Shown here piece after piece: positions 34,628-43,609 of a DNA stretch of 64,000 bases. The first letter of the stretch is position 1. The number at the start of each line of letters is the position of its first letter. The notes under the pieces are model-generated. The model saw only the letters and a list, made by a program, of their open reading frames with translations. It was not told the origin of the DNA and did no database searches. The stretch lies in contig NZ_CP073315.1 in the NCBI RefSeq assembly GCF_018140925.1, forward strand, positions 1,550,001 through 1,614,000. Direction: 5' to 3'. The DNA is from Psychrobacillus sp. INOP01 (GTDB lineage: Bacteria > Bacillota > Bacilli > Bacillales_A > Planococcaceae). Position numbers and translations under genes: made by a program.

Positions 34628-35338
34628 ATGAATATAGTAGAAGTCCATAATTTAGAAAAGTCATACGGTTCGAATCAGGTTTTAAGAGGTCTAAACTTTC
34701 AAGCACAGGCTGGAGAAATAATCGGAGTAATTGGAAAGAATGGAGCTGGGAAATCTACATTTTTGGAAATTTTAATGACTATCAAAGAATTTGATGAAGG
34801 TCATGTAGTTTTATTTCAAAAAGACATTCAAAAAAATAATTTAGAGGGAATTAGAAAGCAAATCTCGGTCGTTCTACAACCCACTCAATTTTATAAAACC
34901 CTAAAAGTAGAAGAGCTTTTGAAATTATTCAAAGCCTATTATCAATCCAATGTAGAGGTTCATCAGATTATAGAGGACTTCCAATTGGAGCCTCATCGAA
35001 AGAAATACTTTGATAGACTATCAGGAGGTTGGAAGCAAATTGTAAGTTTAGCGATTGCCTTTTTATCTAATCCAAAGTTGCTGATTTTGGACGAACCAAC
35101 TACCGGGTTAGATCCACATATGCGTAATATGCTCTGGACCTATATAACCAACTACAATTCTCGAACCGGCGGAACAGTCATTTTGACAACTCATAATATG
35201 GAGGAAATTGAAATGTACTGTGACAAAGTAATGCTTATTAATAACGGGATTAATGAGGTATTTGACACAACTGCTGGAATACTTGCTTCTGGCTTTCCGT
35301 CTGTTCATGAGTTTTATCTTCAGAAAGTAACTATATAG
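34628..35338 (+). CDS. ABC transporter ATP-binding protein
   Basis: ABC-2-type ATPase of 236 residues: Walker A GKNGAGKST, signature LSGGWKQ, Walker B LLILDEPTTGLDP. The open frame extends to 34394, but that region has no protein-like features. ATG 34628 has GGGAGG 6 nt upstream and begins MNIVEVHNLEKSYGS, the normal N-terminus. It is the first gene of a unit with an ABC-2 permease (11 bp on), a LytTR regulator and a DUF3021 protein, a common Firmicutes self-regulated export module. Substrate unknown; drug or lipid export is typical. Confidence 0.92.
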   Translation: MNIVEVHNLEKSYGSNQVLRGLNFQAQAGEIIGVIGKNGAGKSTFLEILMTIKEFDEGHVVLFQKDIQKNNLEGIRKQISVVLQPTQFYKTLKVEELLKLFKAYYQSNVEVHQIIEDFQLEPHRKKYFDRLSGGWKQIVSLAIAFLSNPKLLILDEPTTGLDPHMRNMLWTYITNYNSRTGGTVILTTHNMEEIEMYCDKVMLINNGINEVFDTTAGILASGFPSVHEFYLQKVTI

Positions 35339-35349
35339 GAGGAAATCAT

Positions 35350-36096
35350 ATGCTATTAACTCAATTGAAATATGACTTACTGATGTTTTCAAGAGAATTA
35401 TTTTACTTAGTATTCACAATCGTCGTTCCACCAGTTACGTATTTATTCATGGGGCAATTATTTGGAGATCAATCGTATGCCGGTAATTTAAATTATGCCG
35501 AAACATATACACCATCCTTTATATTGGTTATTACGTTCACGGTTGTGTTTTTCGCCTTTGGGTTTGATCAAGTAATGCAGCGTACGACAGGGGTGGAGAA
35601 ACGAATCAGTATTTCTCCTGTTTCTAAAAATACACTCCTCCTTTCTAGTATTATTCGGGCCATCATTATGACTAGCTTTGGATTTGCGTTAATTTCAGTT
35701 ATCGGTTTTCTTATGTATGATTTACAACTTAGAATTTGGAATGTTCTATTGTCATACGGGTTTTTCATCCTATTGAATGCAGTTATGCTCATTTTAGCTT
35801 CAGCTATTTATTCTTTTTTTCAACGTATGAACAGTGCATTGGTGTTCTCTATTGTTATATTTCAAGTTGTTATTTTCACAGGTGGCTTAGCTATGCCTAT
35901 ACAACTAATGCCTAACTTTATACAAGTAATCGCAGATTTTAACCCTCTGTACCATATGAATAACCTCTTCATCGCTATTTGGAACGGACAGTTTTCGTTG
36001 GACTCACAGACACTTCTCTCTGTTGGATACTTAGCGGTACTTATAATGGTAGCGTGGATTTGCCTACGTATTCAAAATAAACGAAAAATAGGATAG
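35350..36096 (+). CDS. ABC-2 type transporter permease
   Basis: Membrane permease of 248 residues with six predicted helices, of the ABC2_membrane family (for example TYLFMGQLFGDQSYAG near the N-terminus and FNPLYHMNNLF near the end). TAGGAGG lies 7 nt upstream of the ATG. With the ATPase encoded upstream it should form a homodimeric-type exporter in the cytoplasmic membrane. The gene stops 46 bp before the LytTR regulator. Confidence 0.9.
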   Translation: MLLTQLKYDLLMFSRELFYLVFTIVVPPVTYLFMGQLFGDQSYAGNLNYAETYTPSFILVITFTVVFFAFGFDQVMQRTTGVEKRISISPVSKNTLLLSSIIRAIIMTSFGFALISVIGFLMYDLQLRIWNVLLSYGFFILLNAVMLILASAIYSFFQRMNSALVFSIVIFQVVIFTGGLAMPIQLMPNFIQVIADFNPLYHMNNLFIAIWNGQFSLDSQTLLSVGYLAVLIMVAWICLRIQNKRKIG

Positions 36097-36142
36097 CCGC
36101 CCCACAGCGAAACGATTACACTTATACTAAAGAGGGGTGTGA

Positions 36143-36607
36143 GTGGAGTTGAAGGTTTTACTTGATATTGATCGTGATTATAAAGAAGCAAAGATAATTA
36201 TAGAGACACCTATATTAGATGATTCCGTGCAAGAGGTACTTGATTTTATAAAGGGAAGAGAAACAGAGTTTTTAGTCGGAAAAGTAGATGAGATGCAACA
36301 TATACTAAAGCCCCAAGACATCCACTTTTTTCATACCGAAAATGACTCTGTTTTAGCAGTCAACGCAAACGGTTCCTATAAATTGAAGGAAAAACTATAC
36401 GAGCTAGAAGAAATTCTACCTACCAATAAGTTTATACGACTTTCTAAATCAGTCATTGCCAATTTACATGAGTTAAGTAGGTTTGAGGCGTCCTTTAACG
36501 GGACATTATGTGTGTATTTTAAATCGGGGGCAAAAGAATATGTATCACGTACTTATGTTAGTGCCATTAAAGAGGCGTTGAAAATGAACAGGAGGAAAAA
36601 TGGATGA
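36143..36607 (+). CDS. LytTR-domain transcriptional regulator
   Basis: DNA-binding protein of 154 residues without a receiver domain. The C-terminal half is LytTR: QDIHFFHTENDSVLAV, then LPTNKFIRLSKSVIANLHEL, and a final strand pair. Start is GTG 36143 with AGAGGGG 5 nt before. Its stop overlaps the DUF3021 gene as ATGA. In this family the LytTR protein activates its own operon, and the membrane partner DUF3021 restrains it, so the module probably senses membrane conditions. Confidence 0.9.
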   Translation: MELKVLLDIDRDYKEAKIIIETPILDDSVQEVLDFIKGRETEFLVGKVDEMQHILKPQDIHFFHTENDSVLAVNANGSYKLKEKLYELEEILPTNKFIRLSKSVIANLHELSRFEASFNGTLCVYFKSGAKEYVSRTYVSAIKEALKMNRRKNG

Positions 36608-37014
36608 AAACCTTCCTATTTAGAAGTATGATTGGTATTTTCTTCGGAGCGTTTATCTCAGTTGTACTAACCAATTCAGTTGTATTATTTAGTGAGAAAG
36701 ATACGCTGGATAGTGCACTATTTCTCAAAAACTCGCTAGGATCTGTCTTTTGTGGATGGTTCTTTACTGTAAGCCCTTTATATTTCGAAAATAAAAAGCT
36801 CCAATTATGGCAACAAACGATCCTCCATTTCGTGACGGTTGTTGTACTCTATTTTTTACTTGCCTTTGGGATAGGCTGGGTGCCATTTAACCTTTCAAGT
36901 TTTTTAATAGCGATGGGATTATTCCTAGCAATCTATTTGGTTTTCTGGATTTGCTTCTATATATATTTTAAACAGCAAGTAAAGAAATTGAACGATGAAC
37001 TAGAACTGTTATAA
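36604..37014 (+). CDS. DUF3021 family membrane protein, LytTR partner
   Basis: 136-residue protein with four predicted transmembrane helices (around 7-25, 42-58, 72-90 and 100-122). Its start overlaps the LytTR stop by four bases, and the LytTR-DUF3021 pair is a well-known arrangement in Firmicutes. The likely role is an anti-activator of the LytTR protein in the cytoplasmic membrane. The C-terminal tail FKQQVKKLNDELELL is cytoplasmic and charged. Confidence 0.87.
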   Translation: MKTFLFRSMIGIFFGAFISVVLTNSVVLFSEKDTLDSALFLKNSLGSVFCGWFFTVSPLYFENKKLQLWQQTILHFVTVVVLYFLLAFGIGWVPFNLSSFLIAMGLFLAIYLVFWICFYIYFKQQVKKLNDELELL

Positions 37015-37073
37015 AGTGAAACTTTTCTTACATGATCATCGTAACTGAAGAGATGGAAGGAAGTGTATGTATC

Positions 37074-37514
37074 GTGGATTATTTCTTGGTATTTTTGGGA
37101 GCAGCCATACCAGGGCTCGAATTGACACTAGTCATTCCACTTGGAATTATTACTGGGATGAATCCTTTTGCAGTGATTATCGCAGCTTTTGTAGGAAATA
37201 TGGTAACCGTGCTTGCTCTTATTATCGGTTACGACAAGCTTAAACTATGGCTTGCCAAACGAAATGAAGGAAAAGAGAAAAAAGAATCGAAGCGAAGCGC
37301 ACGTGCGAAAGAGCTTTGGGATAAATACGGTTTACCTGGGTTGCTCATGCTCGGACCTATTTTAATTGGCACTCATATTGCTGCATTTATAGGGATGACG
37401 CTTGGTGCATCTAAAGTAAAAACTACGTTATGGTCGACAATCAGTATTGCTGCTTGGGCAATTATATTTGGTGTTGTGACTTCCCTCGGCTTTGACTTTT
37501 TTGTACGAGAGTAG
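37074..37514 (+). CDS. small multi-drug export family membrane protein
   Basis: Membrane protein of the Sm_multidrug_ex family, about 146 residues, with four to five helices and the family motifs AAIPGLELTLVIPLGI and MNPFAVIIAAFVGN. Charged middle loop KRNEGKEKKESKRSARAKEL is cytoplasmic. The open frame begins at 37032, but GTG 37074 with AAGGAAG about 10 nt upstream begins right at the conserved sequence (VDYFLVFLG); an ATG at 37053 is another option. The substrate is not established for this family. A terminator follows at about 37530. Confidence 0.8.
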   Translation: MDYFLVFLGAAIPGLELTLVIPLGIITGMNPFAVIIAAFVGNMVTVLALIIGYDKLKLWLAKRNEGKEKKESKRSARAKELWDKYGLPGLLMLGPILIGTHIAAFIGMTLGASKVKTTLWSTISIAAWAIIFGVVTSLGFDFFVRE

Positions 37515-37527
37515 ACATATAATTAAA

Positions 37528-37555
37528 AATAGTCGCAGTTTAAAAACTGCGACTT
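37528..37555 (+). terminator. terminator after small multi-drug export gene
   Basis: AGTCGCAGTTT/AAACTGCGACT stem, 15 bp after the gene end; A-tract before, weak T-tract after. Confidence 0.75.
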
Positions 37556-37584
37556 GGTAGTTTCTATTCTTTTATCCCGCATTA

Positions 37585-37654
37585 ACGGGCAGTATGACTC
37601 CCACTTCAAGGCTAGACCCAAGTAACAAAGCATATGTGGGAGATAACTGCCCGT
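37585..37654. repeat. structured intergenic hairpin element (CGGGCAGT...ACTGCCCG)
   Basis: Outer arms ACGGGCAGT and ACTGCCCGT plus inner ACTCCCAC/GTGGGAG enclose about 30 nt with an AAGGCTAGACCCAAGT core. The nested stems and low overlap with coding DNA suggest a structured RNA or a repeat element. It lies between the convergent small multi-drug and PstS-like genes. No known riboswitch class was recognised. Confidence 0.6.
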
Positions 37655-37716
37655 AAAAGCCCGAATGGTTCAACTAACAATCAGTGGCGATGAAGACCCC
37701 CCCACTGATTGAAGTT

Positions 37717-38877
37717 TCACTTTAATGGTACATAGCCTACTTTTTCCACAAGTGCTTGCCCCTGCTCCGATAAAATCCACTCAATCAATGGCTCCACATT
37801 CGGATTGTCCGTTCCAGCTGTCACAATATAGAATTCTGATGTAATAGGATAGGTATCTGCTCGAATATTCTCTTTCGTCGGTGCTACTCCATTTATATCT
37901 AATAGCTTGATCTGATCATTGCCGACCATTTCTGTGGAATAAAAGCGGAATGTAAAACCAATTGCATTTTTATAATTTCTATATTGAGATACCTCATTTA
38001 TGATTCCTCCCATTCCTGTAACGATATCCTCTGAAGGTGGCTTCATAAGTGGCATTCCCTTCATAAGTGATTGAAGTGCAGATTGTGATCCGCTGTCTTC
38101 TGGTCGTTGGAAAGCACGAATTGTATCATCCTCGCCCCCAAGCTGCTCCCAGTTGGTCACTTTCCCCATATATATCTCTGTTATTTGATCTACTGTAAGG
38201 TTATCAACAGGATTTTTCTGATTGACGAAAAAGACAAATGCTTCTCGACCAATAGGTGTCATTATGAGCTCTAATCCTCTTTGCTCTGCGGTTTTCTTTT
38301 GAGATTCGGACGGAGCTGCAACGAAAATCATATCAACCCTGTCATTAAAGAGATTCTCATAAGCATTGGGTGTATTACTCATTATTACTTCACTATCGTA
38401 AAGGGGATAGGATTTTTCTGGATAAGTTGCTTCAACAATTGCCGCATATAATGGATAAAGTGCAGTTGCTCCGTCCAATTTTGGTAGGTCACCGGAAACT
38501 TGAAGCGTAGCCTTCTCGTTTAATGTGGCGACACTAGCAAATTCCGAAAATGGTTCGTACTTACTAATATCTACTTCAGAATCCACTGTCGGTATTAAAT
38601 GAGTATATATATCTTTTAATGGAGCAACCGCACTTATTAATATTGCAACACCTGCAATACTTCCAAAGATAACTTTCCGCTGCTTCGTTCGAAAAAAATG
38701 AAATATATTAAACACAAACAGCATATATAATACAACTCCAACAGTTATGAGCAATGCAATATAATCGATTTTCCCCATTATAAGTACAAAAAACAAACCG
38801 ATGACTACAAAGAACGCCATTCCAATTAAAGCAAAAATAGAAAGTATTACTCCCGCAATTTTTGACTCAGTCTTCAT
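37717..38877 (-). CDS. PstS-like substrate-binding protein with N-terminal membrane helices
   Basis: 386 residues. Three N-terminal membrane helices (about 9-33, 37-58, 68-88) are followed by an extracytoplasmic PBP-like domain of phosphate-binding type (PstS_2). Typical pieces are LPKLDGATALYPLYAAIVEA, MGKVTNWEQLGGEDD, and PEDSGSQSALQSLMKG, which fit the phosphate-loop region. Normal PstS proteins have a signal or lipobox, not several helices, and no pstCAB genes follow, so this is probably a sensor or scavenger variant. It lies 17 bp after an XRE-type regulator gene on the same strand, likely a two-gene operon. Confidence 0.82.
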   Translation of the reverse strand: MKTESKIAGVILSIFALIGMAFFVVIGLFFVLIMGKIDYIALLITVGVVLYMLFVFNIFHFFRTKQRKVIFGSIAGVAILISAVAPLKDIYTHLIPTVDSEVDISKYEPFSEFASVATLNEKATLQVSGDLPKLDGATALYPLYAAIVEATYPEKSYPLYDSEVIMSNTPNAYENLFNDRVDMIFVAAPSESQKKTAEQRGLELIMTPIGREAFVFFVNQKNPVDNLTVDQITEIYMGKVTNWEQLGGEDDTIRAFQRPEDSGSQSALQSLMKGMPLMKPPSEDIVTGMGGIINEVSQYRNYKNAIGFTFRFYSTEMVGNDQIKLLDINGVAPTKENIRADTYPITSEFYIVTAGTDNPNVEPLIEWILSEQGQALVEKVGYVPLK

Positions 38878-38894
38878 CCCAATTCCCCCAGTTG

Positions 38895-39350
38895 TTACCC
38901 TATTTTGAATAGTTCATCAAGCCGAATATTTGTTTCCTCTTCATCAAACGAACTAAACCAACGATAATTTTTGTCATCTAAAATACGGTAGTGCTGGCTA
39001 ATGACATTTTGTTGCATTCGGAAAGTCCCCTTTGAATTTATTTCCTTCCACCACACACGACCACCCATCGATTTATCCTTTGGACGATTAATGCCATCAT
39101 GTGCAATTGTTTCGATAACTTCCAAGGGCTCATCCCCTAGCACAGACTGTAATATTTCACTATCACGAAACAACGCACATATAGCGATTACAATTGTCCA
39201 GCTTGCAAGGACTCTTTCTTTCTCTATTTGGACGAGCGTTTTCTTTGAGATTCCCATAATACTTGCCATTTTATCCTGTGAATAGCCTTTTTCAAGTCGA
39301 ATCATTCGAATCCTCAATGAAATAAGCTGAATTACATATTCTTTGTCCAT
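38895..39350 (-). CDS. XRE-family HTH regulator with unknown C-terminal domain
   Basis: 151 residues. The N-terminal HTH covers about residues 8-62 (RIRMIRLEKGYSQDKMASIM, then SKKTLVQIEKE). The C-terminal part (GGRVWWKEINSKGTFRMQQN, DDKNYRWFSSFDEEE) is a small domain sometimes seen in Bacillales regulators. It is encoded directly upstream of the PstS-like protein and probably controls it. GGGGCAGGG lies before the ATG. Confidence 0.82.
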   Translation of the reverse strand: MDKEYVIQLISLRIRMIRLEKGYSQDKMASIMGISKKTLVQIEKERVLASWTIVIAICALFRDSEILQSVLGDEPLEVIETIAHDGINRPKDKSMGGRVWWKEINSKGTFRMQQNVISQHYRILDDKNYRWFSSFDEEETNIRLDELFKIG

Positions 39351-39549
39351 ACCCTGCCCCTTTAAAATGAATTTTCGTTCTATTCAGTGTAATTTTACAC
39401 TAAATGAGTAAACTAGACAATATATTTTGTGTTTTTTCTTTTAAATAAAGGGAATATAGAGAATTAGAATATTAGAAAAGTATTGATATTTAGCAATTTT
39501 TGTCGTTTAATTATCTAGTTGTAAAAAAATTTGTAAAGGACTGTGATAC

Positions 39550-41682
39550 ATGAACAAGATTATGGGAGGATTAGCAGCAACATTGTTAATCACTTTAACA
39601 TTAGGAGCTTGTACTCCTAAAGAAGAGGCTGTGACTGAGAAGAAATTGATCGATGTAAATGAGGAATATCTATCCGCTGTGGATGTCGATTATGCTTTTG
39701 ATTTCACGAAGAGCCTTGAGGAATTTAAAACAAATGAAAAACTTGGTTATCGAACTGCTGGATCAGAGGCAGAGCTGAAAACTGGGGAAAAAATTGCAGA
39801 AGAAATGAAGAAAATTGGACTTACTGAAGTGACAAAGGATGAGTTCACCTTAGACACATGGGAATTTGAAAAAGCTGACCTAACTTTCGTAGATGAAAAC
39901 GGCGATGAGCATTTGGCTGTTTTAGGGGCTTACCAAGTGAATTTCGATACAAATGGTGTGAAGGATCTTGAAATCGTCTACGGTGGTAAAGGTACTGCTG
40001 ATGATTTAGCAAATCTTGATGTCGAAGGTAAGCTAGTTTTAATTGACATAAATCAACGTGAGGAATGGTGGATTAACTACCCTGCCTACCAAGCACATTT
40101 AAAAGGAGCTGCTGCAGTAATTGCAGTTCAGGAAGCTGGATATGCGGAAGCGGATGAAGATGCACTTAATGCTCAGGATGTCTGCGGACCAGATGATGCT
40201 CCTGCATTTTCTATGTCTCAAACAGATGCAAATCAGCTTAAGAAAGCTTTAGAATCTAGTGAGAATGGTACGATGACTGTAAAATTCGATGCTAAATCTA
40301 CTGTGAAAATGGATGGAAAGTCTTATAACTATTACGGAAAAATTATAGGTAAAGACCCTGAGTCATATATTATTTTATCTGCTCACTACGATTCTTACTT
40401 CACAGGATTCCAGGATGACCATGCAGCTATCGGGTTAATGATGGGTGTTGCTAAAGGGTTGGTAGATAGTGGTTATCAACCAGAAAAGACGATTATTTTC
40501 AACGCACTTGCTGCTGAGGAATGGGGAGTTTCTAATTCTCGCTATGACTGGTCAACTGGAGCGTATAACCAAATATTCAATATTCACCCTGAATGGGTTG
40601 GAAAAGCATTTGCTAATATGAACTTCGAGCTGCCAGCCTATGAGCATACAACACAAGATGAAATTCGTTCTGTTTACGAATTGAATAATTATTTAACGGA
40701 ATTTGCAAAAAATGTACCAAGCGTGGACGGTGTTTATAAAGACGGCATTTCTGTTGTTTCTCCGTTACGTACATGGTCAGATGACTTCTCATTTGGTATT
40801 GCTGGTGTTCCAGCTCTTCGAAATGATTTCCAAGATAGCGATTTTATGCGTACCCATTATCATTCACAATTTGATAACGAAGACACATATAATGCTGAAG
40901 CATTCAAATTCCATTTAAATCTATATGGATTACTTTCGATGCATTACGATCAAACAGCAGTCGTTCCACTGGATTTCACAACACGTTTGACGGAAATGAA
41001 AAAAGTAATTGACGCTGATATTTTTGGACAAGCTGATGTTTCTTCTGAACAATTAGTTGCGGAGATTGACAAAGCAATTGCCCTTGCAGAAGAAGTAAAT
41101 GCAAAGGTTGCTAAAGTAAATGACGATTATTTTGCTGCACTAACAGATGGAGAAACAGAAAAAGCACAAAAATTATATGATGAAAGCCGTGAATTGAATA
41201 GCGGTCTACTCGCTGCATTCAAATACGCTGAAGACCAATTCGTTCGCTTAACATGGGAGGATGCACAAATATTCCCACACGAGCATGCTCAAAACAATAT
41301 TAATAATCTTGCACTAGCTATTGATGCTTTAGAGAAAGGCGATATAACTACTGCAATTGATGAACACCTATGGGCTATCGACAACAATTGGTATGCATAC
41401 GATTTTGATAAAGAAGTATTCGATTATTTCACAGACTATGTGCTAGAGGCTCCTAAGGAAAAACTTATGTGGGGTGAAGGCAGAATTGTTGGCCATGAAA
41501 ACCTATTCGATCCAATCAACTCATTGATCGAAAAAAGTGAACAAGAAGGTGCCGATGTATCCGGTGAACTAGCAACACTGAATGAAGCACTTGAAAGACA
41601 AAAAGCATTACTGAAATCAACTACAGATGAAGAAACAAAAGCTGTACAAGAGCTGGGCAAACAGCTAGAAGTATTAAAATAA
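39550..41682 (+). CDS. M28 family zinc peptidase lipoprotein
   Basis: Large exported aminopeptidase-like protein of 710 residues. The signal peptide ends in the lipobox LGAC (Cys21). A PA-like insert (about 140-230) precedes the M28 domain, whose zinc ligands can be seen: His in LSAHYDSY, Asp in FQDDHAA, the Glu pair in LAAEEWG, and a His near HYHSQFDNED. The last about 230 residues are a helical extension (EIDKAIALAEEVNAKVAKVN) not needed for catalysis and possibly for binding to the surface. AAAGGACTGTG precedes the ATG. It is monocistronic, with a terminator at 41689. Confidence 0.92.
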   Translation: MNKIMGGLAATLLITLTLGACTPKEEAVTEKKLIDVNEEYLSAVDVDYAFDFTKSLEEFKTNEKLGYRTAGSEAELKTGEKIAEEMKKIGLTEVTKDEFTLDTWEFEKADLTFVDENGDEHLAVLGAYQVNFDTNGVKDLEIVYGGKGTADDLANLDVEGKLVLIDINQREEWWINYPAYQAHLKGAAAVIAVQEAGYAEADEDALNAQDVCGPDDAPAFSMSQTDANQLKKALESSENGTMTVKFDAKSTVKMDGKSYNYYGKIIGKDPESYIILSAHYDSYFTGFQDDHAAIGLMMGVAKGLVDSGYQPEKTIIFNALAAEEWGVSNSRYDWSTGAYNQIFNIHPEWVGKAFANMNFELPAYEHTTQDEIRSVYELNNYLTEFAKNVPSVDGVYKDGISVVSPLRTWSDDFSFGIAGVPALRNDFQDSDFMRTHYHSQFDNEDTYNAEAFKFHLNLYGLLSMHYDQTAVVPLDFTTRLTEMKKVIDADIFGQADVSSEQLVAEIDKAIALAEEVNAKVAKVNDDYFAALTDGETEKAQKLYDESRELNSGLLAAFKYAEDQFVRLTWEDAQIFPHEHAQNNINNLALAIDALEKGDITTAIDEHLWAIDNNWYAYDFDKEVFDYFTDYVLEAPKEKLMWGEGRIVGHENLFDPINSLIEKSEQEGADVSGELATLNEALERQKALLKSTTDEETKAVQELGKQLEVLK

Positions 41683-41688
41683 TATTGA

Positions 41689-41730
41689 AAAAGGCTATCT
41701 GAGAGTTGTGACTCGGATAGCCTTTCTTTT
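41689..41730 (+). terminator. terminator after M28 peptidase gene
   Basis: AAAGGCTATC(T)GAG/CTCGGATAGCCTTT stem with CTTTTG following. Confidence 0.9.
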
Positions 41731-41739
41731 GTCTATATA

Positions 41740-42699
41740 TTAAATTAAAGAACGAATAACTAGTCCATCCAAGTACGCTTGAATATCTTCTATTGCTTCT
41801 CGGTAATATGTAGTATAGTTTCTTTCTGTTACATATCCTAAATGTGGAGTGGCTAATACATTTGGCATTGTTCGAAATGGATGGTCCGTTGGTAGGGGCT
41901 CGATATCAAATACATCTAATCCTGCTCCGGCAATCCAATTCTCATGGAGCGCTTTTATAAGCGCCTGCTGGTCAACTATGGCTGATCGGGATGTATTAAC
42001 CAAATAAGAGGAGCTTTTCATGTGCCGTAAGTCCTTTTCACTAATAAGTCCTCTAGTTCTGTCACTTAATACTAGATGAATAGAGACGTAATCACTTGTC
42101 TTTAACAACTCTTCTTTTGAACTTGCCAATTGAACCCCTAGCTTTTCTGTCTGCTCGTTTGTTAAGTTTTGACTCCAGGCTATGACATCCATCCCAAAGG
42201 CTTTCGCTATAGTTGCCATTCGACCACCTATTTTACCTAGCCCAAGAAGCCCTATACGCTTTCCATATAAATCTGTCCCAACTGTACTCTGCCATAATCC
42301 ATTGTTACGAAAACTAACGTTTTCTTTCATAATTTGACGTGCCAAGTTTAATATTAATGCCCAAGCTAACTCTGTTGGTGGCTCTGAAGAACTCGCGGTT
42401 CCACAAACAGCAACTCCATGAGCAGATGCCGCCTCAAGGTCAATCGATGCATTTCTCATACCAGAAGTAATCAGCAACTTCAGCTTCGGTAACTTTTCAA
42501 AAAGTGTTGCTCTAAAAGGTGTACGCTCGCGCATAACAATTACTATCTCCGCATCACGAATGGATTCTACAAGTTCATTTTCATCATAAAAGTGCTGAGA
42601 AAACGATACAACCTCAACCTTCTCTGTAATAGACGACCAGTCTGTAAATTTTAAAGCAACCTGCTGATAATCATCTAGAATTGCACAACGAATCCGCAT
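41740..42699 (-). CDS. D-2-hydroxyacid dehydrogenase family protein
   Basis: NAD(P)-dependent 2-hydroxyacid dehydrogenase of 319 residues. The Rossmann motif is GLLGLGKIGGRM near residue 150. Catalytic residues fit the family: Arg in NTSRSAIVDQ, Glu in DIEPLP and His in ATPHLGY. The family reduces 2-keto acids to D-2-hydroxyacids or works in the opposite direction on phosphoglycerate; the substrate here is not evident. It lies 13 bp after a TauE/SafE gene on the same strand, suggesting a pair for uptake or export of a small organic anion. Confidence 0.9.
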   Translation of the reverse strand: MRIRCAILDDYQQVALKFTDWSSITEKVEVVSFSQHFYDENELVESIRDAEIVIVMRERTPFRATLFEKLPKLKLLITSGMRNASIDLEAASAHGVAVCGTASSSEPPTELAWALILNLARQIMKENVSFRNNGLWQSTVGTDLYGKRIGLLGLGKIGGRMATIAKAFGMDVIAWSQNLTNEQTEKLGVQLASSKEELLKTSDYVSIHLVLSDRTRGLISEKDLRHMKSSSYLVNTSRSAIVDQQALIKALHENWIAGAGLDVFDIEPLPTDHPFRTMPNVLATPHLGYVTERNYTTYYREAIEDIQAYLDGLVIRSLI

Positions 42700-42712
42700 A
42701 CTAACTCCTCCT

Positions 42713-43447
42713 TCACTTTAAATAGTCCACAACAATTTGCACTAAAAGTAATATGGTAACCACTCGTAATAATGGCTTAACATGCTCTGCCTTTAATTTT
42801 CGGGCAAGACGAAGACCGAGCTGGGCTCCAATTATCGCGCCTAGCATTAACGCAAAAGTAACTGGCCACATGATTTTACCAGTAGAAATATAGGTAATCG
42901 ATGCACCAAAGCAACTAGAGAACACGCCAATTCTAGCAAGTCCGACTGCACGTATGTATGCAATTTTTTCACTTGCGTACAAGTAAAGTGCTAGTGTGCT
43001 GCTCCCTGGACCGAACATGCCGTCGTACATGCCAATTCCTAATAATGCTGGAGCTGATTTTTTATTCAGCTGAAAGGTTTCGTTTCCACCAAAGTTCCCT
43101 TTTCCCATAAAGGAAGTAACAAAAGCGAAGCTCAGTAAAATAATAGCGATTATCATTAATACCTCTCCACTTAGAAAAGATGCAATGAGTCCTCCAATTA
43201 TTCCTCCACCTAAGCAAAACAACAATACCGAAAGTGCCTCTTTACCGGTTACCTCTTTTTTTGTGAAGATCACTAGGAAACTCGAAAGCGAGCTAACTGT
43301 ATTAGATACTTTGTTAGCCCCAATTGCAGAATGCACTGGTAGCCCCATTAGCAACATCATCGGCAAGCTTATAAGCCCTCCACCTCCAACTAATGTACCA
43401 ACTACATTCCCCACAATTCCTATTATGAAAAAGATTAAAAACTCCAT
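42713..43447 (-). CDS. TauE/SafE family anion transporter
   Basis: Membrane protein of 244 residues with seven or eight helices and the two-fold repeat typical of TauE/SafE: GGGGLISLPMMLLMGLPVHS in the first half and MYDGMFGPGSSTLALYLYA in the second. Members export sulfite, sulfoacetate or other organic anions. The gene is upstream of and close to the hydroxyacid dehydrogenase gene, so both may act on the same compound (inference). GAAAGAAGGC precedes the start. Confidence 0.9.
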   Translation of the reverse strand: MEFLIFFIIGIVGNVVGTLVGGGGLISLPMMLLMGLPVHSAIGANKVSNTVSSLSSFLVIFTKKEVTGKEALSVLLFCLGGGIIGGLIASFLSGEVLMIIAIILLSFAFVTSFMGKGNFGGNETFQLNKKSAPALLGIGMYDGMFGPGSSTLALYLYASEKIAYIRAVGLARIGVFSSCFGASITYISTGKIMWPVTFALMLGAIIGAQLGLRLARKLKAEHVKPLLRVVTILLLVQIVVDYLK

Positions 43448-43609
43448 TTAAATGCCTTCTTTCAAAATCCTCTTTTGTTCATTTAGCATACATCGACTTA
43501 TGTCATAAGTAAATTCGATAGTTATTATCGTTTTACATATGAAAAACTTATCAACCTTGAAAGGATTATTAGTACTCTTAAGGGAACTAGTAATACAGGG
43601 AGGGATTTC

